From an uncultured Eubacteriales bacterium (lineage in GTDB: Bacteria; Bacillota; Clostridia; Oscillospirales; Acutalibacteraceae), in contig CAKSFK010000025.1 in NCBI GenBank assembly GCA_934454655.1, positions 1 to 21,933 on the forward strand: a DNA stretch of 21,933 nt, written 5' to 3'. How positions within the stretch are numbered: position 1 is the stretch's first letter; every line of letters begins with the position of its first letter. A program made the position numbers and the translations under genes. The notes under the pieces were generated by a model, which was not told the origin of the DNA, ran no database searches, and worked only from the letters and a program-made list of their open reading frames with translations. Shown in pieces: positions 16,900-21,933 of the stretch.

Positions 16900-17022
16900 A
16901 TGGATAACAAGAATCAGAACAAAAACCAAAATCAAAACAAAAACAACCAGAATCAGAATCAGAACAGAAATCAGAACAACGAACAGAATAAAAATCAGAA
17001 CAAGAACGAAAATAACGATTGA
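16900..17022 (+). CDS. 40-residue asparagine/glutamine-rich small protein
   Basis: ATG 16900 to TGA 17020-17022, with GGGGTGA ending about 6 nt before the start, the same core sequence used ahead of purB. The product is 20 Asn, 9 Gln and 5 Lys in 40 residues, arranged as Asn at nearly every second position (NKNQNKNQNQNKNNQNQNQN), with no Cys, aromatic or long hydrophobic residue. It is therefore soluble and almost certainly disordered. I do not know its function. Composition recalls Q/N-rich small spore proteins (gamma-type SASP), but no sequence motif supports that. The clean ribosome binding site, correct stop and position between two hairpins argue that it is a real gene. Confidence 0.6.
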   Translation: MDNKNQNKNQNQNKNNQNQNQNRNQNNEQNKNQNKNENND

Positions 17023-17026
17023 CATT

Positions 17027-17059
17027 AAAAAAAATGCCCCGGAGAATAATCTCCGGGGC
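17027..17059 (-). terminator. strong rho-independent terminator (minus strand, radA side)
   Basis: The stem GCCCCGGAGA (17036-17045) pairs perfectly with TCTCCGGGGC (17050-17059) around a 4-nt loop. On the minus strand it is followed by a run of eight T (17034-17027). It would end transcripts coming from radA. On the plus strand it lies 13 bp after the Asn-rich ORF, but has no U-run there. Confidence 0.85.
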
Positions 17060-17083
17060 AGTATTCGGAACGGGGAAAATATT

Positions 17084-17269
17084 TTGGGAATTATACAATG
17101 TTCGGAAAAATGCCTGTATCAAAAGGACGGCTACTGCTGTCTTGAAACGCCGTCCTCGGTAAACTCAGTATCCGGCGTATGCCCTCATTTTTCGGAGTTG
17201 TCACACAATGCGGGAAACAGCGTCGGAAAGTCGGCGGACACCGATAAGCTCAATACCTTTGGGAACTGA
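17084..17269 (+). CDS. small cysteine-rich protein (clostridial, putative metal-binding)
   Basis: 61 residues from TTG 17084, chosen because GGGGA lies 7 nt upstream. The first half, IQCSEKCLYQKDGYCCLE...GVCPHF, has a Cys-x3-Cys-x7-Cys-Cys-x13-Cys spacing. It matches from memory a family of short clostridial proteins often mis-named hydroxymyristoyl-ACP dehydratase. The cysteines suggest a zinc or Fe-S knuckle; the function is unknown. The last 23 codons overlap the 3' end of radA on the opposite strand (17201-17269) and look non-conserved, so the ancestral stop may have been lost. A TTGACA at 17019-17024 overlaps the previous gene's stop but lacks a good -10. Confidence 0.65.
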   Translation: MGIIQCSEKCLYQKDGYCCLETPSSVNSVSGVCPHFSELSHNAGNSVGKSADTDKLNTFGN

Positions 17270-18568
17270 GGTTACCGCTTTAAGACAGCTTGCGGGAAGA
17301 ATACATTTTTTAAAGCCCATACGCGCCGCCTCACTGACGCGTGCCTGAGCGCGGGGAACACTTCTGATTTCCCCCGAAAGACCTATTTCGCCGAAAGCTA
17401 CCGTGCTTTCGTCAATGGGAATATCCCGCAGTCCCGACACAAGGGACATTGCCACCGCCAGATCCGCCGCCGGCTCGTCAAGCCTTATTCCTCCGACGAT
17501 ATTAACATATGTATCGAGATTTGAAAACATAAGCCCCAGCCTTTTTTCAAGCACGGCGAGCAGTAAATTAAGCCTGTTGTAATCAAATCCCGTGGCAGTT
17601 CGCCTTGCGTTCCCGAAGCCCGTGGCGGCAACAAGCCCCTGAACCTCGGCCAGAATGGGGCGCGTACCCTCGATAACGCAGGTTATGCACCCGCCCGAAA
17701 CATTGCTCATTCTGCCGGACAGCATCATAGCAGACGGGTTCTCAACCTCCGAAAGACCGGTTTCCGTCATTTCAAAAACACCTATTTCGTTTGTTGAGCC
17801 GAAACGGTTTTTAATAGCCCTTAAAATGCGGTAAGATTGGTTGCGCTCGCCCTCAAAATAAAGTACGGTATCTACAATATGCTCCATAACCTTAGGACCC
17901 GCAATATCTCCGCCCTTGTTAACATGGCCGACAATGAATATCGGAATATCAAGGCTTTTGCCCGTACGTAAAAGCAGATTTGTTGATTCCCTTACCTGAA
18001 CAATGCTTCCGGGTGATGACGATATGTCACCGTGCTGCATTGTTTGAATTGAATCGACAATAACAAGGTCGGGTCTTGCGGAGTTTATGTATTCGCACAC
18101 GGTCTGGACGTCGGTTTCCGTCATTACCGAAACGCTGTCGCCCTCAACCCCTATGCGTTTGGCTCTCAGCTTTATTTGAACGGCGGACTCTTCGCCCGAT
18201 ACATAAAGAATTTTAAGTTCGTTTTGCAGTGCGTTGCATACCTGAAGGAGTATTGTGGACTTTCCTATTCCGGGATCGCCCGATAAAAGCACCACAGAGC
18301 CTTTTACAATTCCGCCGCCGAGTACCCTGTCAAGTTCGGATATTCCGGTTACAAAGCGATGTTCATCCGCCGCGTTTATATTTGAAAGCGGCGTTGCCGA
18401 AAATGTGTGAACAGGCCTTACGGCAGAAGGAGCCGCGGATTTCTGCGGCAGCCTCACATCCTCCGTCATGGTATTCCATTCGCCGCATCCGGGACACTTC
18501 CCCACCCATTTCGGGCTTTCGTATCCGCACTCGTTACACACAAAAACCGTTTTACTTTTCCCTGCCAT
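17201..18568 (-). CDS. radA: DNA repair protein RadA (Sms)
   Basis: RecA-like branch-migration helicase involved in recombinational repair, 455 residues. An N-terminal C4 zinc finger (Cys11, Cys14, Cys25, Cys28) is followed by the ATPase with Walker A GDPGIGKS (97-104), the RadA-specific KNRFG motif (AIKNRFGSTNEIGVFEM), and a C-terminal Lon-like domain (NIVGGIRLDEPAADLAVAMSL, FGEIGLSGEIRSV). The start is ATG 18568 with GGAGG 7 nt upstream. A longer frame to 18637 exists but runs inside the amidase gene. The start overlaps the 3' end of the split amidase by 17 bp, so both were presumably one transcript. In the arrangement seen here its only upstream minus-strand transcription unit is the recombinase. 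Confidence 0.96.
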   Translation of the reverse strand: MAGKSKTVFVCNECGYESPKWVGKCPGCGEWNTMTEDVRLPQKSAAPSAVRPVHTFSATPLSNINAADEHRFVTGISELDRVLGGGIVKGSVVLLSGDPGIGKSTILLQVCNALQNELKILYVSGEESAVQIKLRAKRIGVEGDSVSVMTETDVQTVCEYINSARPDLVIVDSIQTMQHGDISSSPGSIVQVRESTNLLLRTGKSLDIPIFIVGHVNKGGDIAGPKVMEHIVDTVLYFEGERNQSYRILRAIKNRFGSTNEIGVFEMTETGLSEVENPSAMMLSGRMSNVSGGCITCVIEGTRPILAEVQGLVAATGFGNARRTATGFDYNRLNLLLAVLEKRLGLMFSNLDTYVNIVGGIRLDEPAADLAVAMSLVSGLRDIPIDESTVAFGEIGLSGEIRSVPRAQARVSEAARMGFKKCILPASCLKAVTSVPKGIELIGVRRLSDAVSRIV

Positions 18569-19130
18569 TTTTTCCTCCGTAATAATTCTTAATTCCGCAA
18601 AAAATGCTGAACGCCATTTTTTTCTGGTATTCCTCATCCTTAAGTCTTTTTAACTCGGCGGTGTTGCTTAAAAAACCGCACTCCACAAGAACCGCCGGCA
18701 CGGTTGCGTTGTAAAGAATATAGGTACTGCTGGTCGCCTGTTTGTTAACTCTTTGATTTTCCGGCTGTAAAAGCCGCACTATCGATTCCTGAATGTCCAT
18801 TCCAAGCTTCTTTGATTCTTCCCTTTTTGCGCTGTAAAACACCTGCGAGCCGTTTGCCGCCGATGTTGTGAATTTGTTTAAATGTATACTCACAAAAACC
18901 GCGTCGGGATAATCGTTCATAAGCTTAAGCCGATTTTTAAGGTCGCTTTTCTTTCTTACGGCAATTTTATCGGTTTCAACGCTGTCGGTTGAAACATCGC
19001 TTTCCCTGGTCATCACCACATTGAAATTACTGTTTTGAAGCAGAGATTTCAACATTGCGGCAATTTTAAGATTAATATCCTTTTCAACCGTGCCGTCGTG
19101 TGCAACCGCACCCCCGTCAAACCCTCCGTG
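18552..19130 (-). pseudogene. cwlD: CwlD-like N-acetylmuramoyl-L-alanine amidase, C-terminal part (split gene)
   Basis: Amidase_3 catalytic domain lacking its N-terminus. Reading begins HGGFDGGAVAHDGTVEKDIN, i.e. in the middle of the zinc motif (Asp)-Ala-Gly-His-Gly-Gly. It continues through VFVSIHLNKF (second zinc histidine) to VPAVLVECGFLSN (catalytic glutamate). The open frame extends to a TTG at 19145, but those first codons come from the recombination arm and there is no signal or anchor. The missing 48 residues, including the membrane anchor and first zinc histidine, are at 21642 on the opposite strand. The two parts together give about 239 residues, the length of Bacillus CwlD, which makes muramic delta-lactam in spore cortex. 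This half alone cannot bind zinc normally. The CwlD assignment rests on length, N-terminal anchor and spore-former context; a vegetative amidase remains possible. Confidence 0.85.
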
Positions 19131-19153
19131 GGCTGAGTTCGACAATACTATAT
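19103..19153 (-). repeat. hybrid attachment site (attR-like): amidase half-site plus attP half-site
   Basis: On the minus strand the recombination arm ATATAGTATT (19153-19144), a 13-nt spacer and the presumed core CA lead into CACG (19130-19127) and then amidase coding sequence. Its partner is at 21760-21807. The arm lies 48 bp from the recombinase stop codon, a usual place for a serine-recombinase site. Confidence 0.75.
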
Positions 19154-19201
19154 ATTTTTAGTAATTCAGTATATTTTTCGTTTTTTGTGTGGCAATTTTG
19201 C

Positions 19202-20788
19202 TTAAATTTTCCACTCAATCTTAATTTCTCGCTTGCCGCCTTTTTTTACCTTTCCAATGAAAACTTTGCTTATAAATTCATTGGCAACTTCAAATGTTAA
19301 GACGTCAATTTTTCGGTACTTTTCAAGTATTGATTTTGTATTTACCGTTGTTTCGCTATCGGTGAATTTGGATAAACGATTTTTCAAAAGCTCAATGCGG
19401 TTTTCCATTTCTTTAGACTCATTTTGATATTGCTCACGAAAGACTGTAAACTCCTCTAATGTGATTATACCGTCCAATTTATCGGTATACATCTGAGCCA
19501 TTCGGGTATCGTTTCGCTTCACCTTATCTTCAAGGTCCTTAATTTGGGCGGTCAAGGATTTTTCCCTGCTTCTGTCCGGCTTTGGTTGTTCCAGTTTACC
19601 TATCAGCTTTTCGTCATAATATTTTTGCAGCAATTTGTTTATTTCCTTCATAACAATTTGCTCAAGCTCATCAAGACGAATAGTATGTTCGTTATCGCAA
19701 AGTCCGCTTGTAGTTTTACGGGTTCGGCAAGAAAGATAATTGTACCGTCCGGCACGGAGTTGATAGCTCATTTTCCACATAGTGTTGCCGCATTCGCCGC
19801 AAAATACTTTTTTTGCAAGTGAATAGCAGCTTCCGCTTGGAATCTTTTGACCTCTGCCACGGGAAAGCCGAGCCTCCTGAGCCTTATTAAAGGTTTCTTT
19901 TGAAATAATCGGCTCGTGCATACCTTCAACAATATCCCATTGGCTTTGCGGCTTCTGTCTGCGCTTGCCGGTTTTGTAGTTTATTACTTCCTGTCGTCCC
20001 TGCACCAGCGCACCTGTATACTCATATCGGCGGATTATTGCATAAACTGCGGAATCGGACCAGGTTTTTCTCGGTGAAGGTTTCTTTTCGTAATTACCGT
20101 TGTAATAATTACTTCCCAACTGCTTTTTGTGTACGCAGGGCGGCGGAACACTTTCGTCATTCAAGACCTTTGCTATTGTAATATAGCCCATTCCCTGTAT
20201 GTACATATCAAATATCCGCTTTACAACAGGCGCAGCTGCTTCATCTATGATAAGATGATTTTTATTATCCGGGTCAACTAAATAACCGTAAGGCGCAAAA
20301 GAGCCGACAAACTCACCGGATTTTCGTTTGGAGCTGAGCGTCGATTTCACATTTTCGGAAAGATCTTCTAAAAGCCATTCATTAACAAGTCCGTTAATCT
20401 GTCGAGCTTTTTTATTGCCCTTAACATTTGTGTCGGCATTATCAACCACACTGACAAAACGAACCCCCCATTCGAGAAATTTTCCGTGAATGTAGCGTTC
20501 GATCATCTCCATATCACGCGAAAAACGGGATTGTGTTTTGCAGACAACCACCGTACATCTGCCCTCTTCACAGTCATTAAGCAACTGATTCCACGCAGGT
20601 CTATTAGCGTCCGCACCACTGTAATCTTCATCGGAGTAAATGCCGTTGATCTGCCACCCTTTTTCGATACAGTAGTTTATAAGCATTGTCTTTTGATTTT
20701 GGATACTCTCGCTTTCATCGGTGATATTTTTTTTGTCCCTATCTTCTGAAGAAAGACGAACATAAATATCCGCAATTTCTGTTAACAT
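19202..20788 (-). CDS. large serine recombinase
   Basis: Site-specific DNA recombinase of 528 residues. The N-terminal resolvase domain has the catalytic serine at Ser13 in IYVRLSSEDRDK and the conserved segment CKTQSRFSRDMEMIERYI (about 83-100). The recombinase domain spans roughly 160-300 (APYGYLVDP...). A zinc ribbon follows with Cys330, Cys333, Cys354 and Cys364, then a coiled coil at about 373-477, the element that controls synapsis direction in serine integrases. ATG 20788 has AAGGAGG upstream and overlaps the 67-residue ORF by 7 bp. Its 3' end lies 48 bp from a palindromic-arm attachment site, so this is the likely enzyme for the amidase rearrangement. The gene appears full length and intact. 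Confidence 0.93.
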   Translation of the reverse strand: MLTEIADIYVRLSSEDRDKKNITDESESIQNQKTMLINYCIEKGWQINGIYSDEDYSGADANRPAWNQLLNDCEEGRCTVVVCKTQSRFSRDMEMIERYIHGKFLEWGVRFVSVVDNADTNVKGNKKARQINGLVNEWLLEDLSENVKSTLSSKRKSGEFVGSFAPYGYLVDPDNKNHLIIDEAAAPVVKRIFDMYIQGMGYITIAKVLNDESVPPPCVHKKQLGSNYYNGNYEKKPSPRKTWSDSAVYAIIRRYEYTGALVQGRQEVINYKTGKRRQKPQSQWDIVEGMHEPIISKETFNKAQEARLSRGRGQKIPSGSCYSLAKKVFCGECGNTMWKMSYQLRAGRYNYLSCRTRKTTSGLCDNEHTIRLDELEQIVMKEINKLLQKYYDEKLIGKLEQPKPDRSREKSLTAQIKDLEDKVKRNDTRMAQMYTDKLDGIITLEEFTVFREQYQNESKEMENRIELLKNRLSKFTDSETTVNTKSILEKYRKIDVLTFEVANEFISKVFIGKVKKGGKREIKIEWKI

Positions 20789-20985
20789 TTAAAGCGTTCC
20801 TCCTTTTTGGGGTCGGAAACGCTGCCGTAAAATGCAACACTCATATTATAATCTAATTCCATATTTTTTTCAATATCAAAAAAGCAAAGAGTTCTGATTG
20901 CTTCGTTTATTTTTTTTTTACGTTCCGATTCGCTGATATTGGAGAACGCATTAACCACAGTGTATTTAACTTTAATATCCTTCAT
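20782..20985 (-). CDS. 67-residue recombinase-coupled protein, unknown
   Basis: ATG 20985 with AGAGGG upstream; the stop lies inside the recombinase start region (7-bp overlap), so it is translated first and coupled to the recombinase. The product is charged (MKDIKVKYTVVNAFSN...SERKKKINEAIRTLC) with a predicted amphipathic helix near residues 18-35, no membrane segment and no family I recognise. Size, charge and coupling would fit an accessory DNA-binding or recombination directionality factor, but that is inference only. The AT-rich 110 bp upstream contains no promoter I can defend. Confidence 0.6.
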   Translation of the reverse strand: MKDIKVKYTVVNAFSNISESERKKKINEAIRTLCFFDIEKNMELDYNMSVAFYGSVSDPKKEERFKC

Positions 20986-21097
20986 ATAATACGCCCTCTC
21001 GGTATAATTTTCTTATATAATATTTATGCTGTTTTTCGGTTTTTAATGTTTTGACGATTATTTTTTATGCATTAATACTTACCTTCAATGCTTCTGC

Positions 21098-21408
21098 AAT
21101 GCCATAGGTATTGACCTTGACGGCAAAAAGGATATTCCGGGTATGTGGGTAGGCGAAAACGAAAGCTCAAAGTTTTGGGCGACAGTGCTGAACGGACTTC
21201 GCAACAGAGGCGTCGAGGATATTTTTATTGCCTGCACAGACAACCTGAACGGCTTTTCCGATGCCATTGCCGCCGTATATCCGAAAACCGACATTCAGAA
21301 CTGTATCATTCATCAGCTGAGAAATTCAAGCAAGTATGTTTCCTACAAAGATTTAAAAGCACTTATGGCTGACCTAAAGGCGGTATACGCTGGACCTGAT
21401 GATTTTCG
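21098..21408 (+). mobile_element. internal fragment of an IS256-family transposase
   Basis: About 100 codons read IGIDLDGKKDIPGMWVGENE, then the stretch with NRGVEDIFIACTDNLNGF, CIIHQLRNSSKYVSYKDLK and ADLKAVYAG. These are hallmarks of the central catalytic region of IS256 transposases, including the Asp of ACTDNL. Both ends are missing and no terminal inverted repeats are seen, so it is a dead relic. Beyond it, 21409-21641 holds AT-rich DNA with no gene I can support, presumably including the native promoter region of the amidase. Confidence 0.85.
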
Positions 21409-21641
21409 TTTGGGTAGTATTTTCCGAACATTAGATCGTCGCAAATAATAATTGGTACAAACAGCAAGACAGTGAACAACACCTGCGAATATTTAAAAGT
21501 GCTATGCATTTGTATGTAGTATAAATGCCCCAAAATCGCAATGCTTTTCACTCTTAAAGAATTAAAATAATGTCCCGTGCATAAATATTCTTGAATAGGT
21601 AAAATGCATTCTTATTTTAAATGTTTGGATGTGATTGCGGA

Positions 21642-21830
21642 ATGTTTAAAGGACGTATAGCAGCGGTGCTGGCGGTTGTTTTGTGCCTTGCGTTTTTCAG
21701 CACTATTTTTGGCAGGGAATTTGTCGGCAGGGCGACCTCGGGGAGGGTTGATATGCGCCCGACGGTCATCCTTGATGCCGGTCACGTTGGGTTTAATAAT
21801 ACTATATTCGCGTCTAAAAACTGCCGTTAA
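21642..21830 (+). pseudogene. cwlD: CwlD-like amidase, N-terminal part (split gene, inverted)
   Basis: Begins at ATG 21642, preceded by GGATGTGAT (21627-21635), a near-perfect Shine-Dalgarno; an in-frame ATG at 21621 overlaps that site and is less likely. The product starts MFKGRIAAVLAVVLCLAFF, a signal anchor. It then reaches MRPTVILDAGH, the first half of the amidase zinc motif, at 21783-21785. After this point the frame leaves the family (VGFNNTIFASKNCR) and stops at 21828-21830. The rest of the gene is at 18552-19130 on the other strand. This half encodes the membrane anchor only and has no enzymatic domain. Confidence 0.85.
21760..21807 (+). repeat. hybrid attachment site (attL-like): amidase half-site plus attP half-site
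   Basis: Amidase codons run up to CACG (21783-21786). After the presumed CA core (21783-21784) comes a 13-nt spacer and then AATACTATAT (21798-21807). The same 10-mer is at 19144-19153, at the same 13-nt distance from the core, and in the reconstructed attP the two form inverted arms. Confidence 0.75.
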
Positions 21831-21848
21831 AATTCAATACAAAGTCAG

Positions 21849-21933
21849 GTCCCCCGGCTACTGAAAACGCTTTATGAGGACAAGCTCAGCGGCAAGACCT
21901 CGGAGGATAACTACTGTGTTCTTTCGCAGGAAT
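21849..21933 (+). pseudogene. fragment of a second serine recombinase (coiled-coil region), cut by window edge
   Basis: The reading frame from about 21849 gives LLKTLYEDKLSGKTSEDNYC and then VLSQE up to the window end. This aligns with the coiled-coil region of large serine recombinases, for example MYTDKLDGIITLEEF at about residues 433-447 of the recombinase encoded at 19202-20788, but the sequence is different. A stop lies just upstream (21828-21830) and no catalytic domain precedes it, so the 5' part is missing. Confidence 0.55.

Larger units (their letters stand above)
19127..21786. mobile_element. putative invertible segment carrying its own large serine recombinase
   Basis: About 2.66 kb bounded by two CACG crossover sites in inverted orientation (CGTG at 19127-19130 and CACG at 21783-21786). 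It contains the recombinase, a 67-residue ORF, an IS256 fragment and the amidase promoter region plus N-terminal 48 codons. Inverting it would place the N-terminal part directly on the C-terminal part, in frame. It could instead be the two ends of an integrated element brought together by an unrelated inversion or by misassembly. Confidence 0.65.

Noticed and set aside
16900..17022. Simple-sequence repeat or CRISPR-like array
   Set aside because: Codon-level periodicity of AAC/CAG without exact repeat units or spacers; it keeps an open frame with start, Shine-Dalgarno and stop.
16841..17122. 93-codon minus-strand ORF rich in Ser, Asp, Phe and Cys
   Set aside because: The alternating low-complexity pattern is the antisense reading of the AAC/AAT/CAG codons of the Asn-rich gene.
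18569..18637. 23-codon N-terminal extension of RadA
   Set aside because: It falls inside the amidase coding region; ATG 18568 has GGAGG and starts the conserved zinc-finger domain.
20986..21097. Promoter for the recombinase operon in the AT-rich leader
   Set aside because: Several TATA-like hexamers exist but none with a matching -35 at 16-18 bp.
21409..21641. Possible sporulation sigma-factor promoter for the split amidase and a further transposase fragment
   Set aside because: CATA-like and ATATT-like boxes occur but with wrong spacing; short open readings around 21434-21500 end quickly in stops. Not defensible.
19144..21807. Simple target-site duplication (AATACTATAT at both ends) from a transposon insertion
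   Set aside because: Excision between the direct 10-mers would not rebuild the amidase, whereas treating them as attP arms does so in frame and gives a symmetric site.

Overview
The window looks like chromosome of a moderately low-GC, spore-forming Firmicute of the class Clostridia (an Oscillospiraceae/Ruminococcaceae-like gut anaerobe is my best guess). This rests on the strong AGGAGG-type ribosome binding sites, GTG and TTG starts, housekeeping genes of clostridial type, a CwlD-like cortex amidase, a small clostridial cysteine-rich protein and large serine recombinases. No rRNA, tRNA or CRISPR array was seen.

Layout. Positions 1-5002 are on the minus strand: an Fe-S rRNA m5U methyltransferase (cut by the left edge), a CaCA-type cation antiporter and a CtpE-like P-type ATPase. 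From 5097 a near-perfect sigma-A promoter starts purB-glyA on the plus strand. Positions 7890-9256 are a visibly AT-rich insert carrying an acyltransferase-3 gene. It seems to have destroyed a small gene whose 3' end survives at 9257-9403. Enolase (minus) converges on that relic. A plus-strand operon follows: rlmB, a large degenerate P-type ATPase-like membrane protein, metG and tatD, with ATGA overlaps at two of the junctions. After it come a 40-residue protein that is half asparagine, a terminator, a cysteine-rich small protein, and radA in convergent overlap.

The most interesting part is 18552-21933. A CwlD-like N-acetylmuramoyl-L-alanine amidase gene is split inside its zinc-binding Asp-Ala-Gly-His-Gly-Gly motif. 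The C-terminal part lies on the minus strand just upstream of radA, overlapping its start by 17 bp. The N-terminal part, with its start and membrane anchor, lies 2.66 kb away on the PLUS strand. Between them lie a large serine recombinase, a 67-residue partner ORF and an IS256-family fragment. The two breakpoints share CACG. Recombining them rebuilds the amidase exactly in frame and also rebuilds a 48-bp attP-like palindrome (10-bp arms, 13-bp spacers, 2-bp core). Because the sites are in inverted orientation, recombination would flip the segment rather than excise it. The region therefore reads as a recombinase-driven ON/OFF switch on a spore-cortex gene, seen here in the OFF state. An inversion or assembly artefact is the main alternative.

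A second notable gene is the 864-residue protein between rlmB and metG. It keeps the 8-helix layout of a P1B-type ATPase but has lost the metal site, the actuator motif and the catalytic motifs, and carries a long acidic N-terminal tail.
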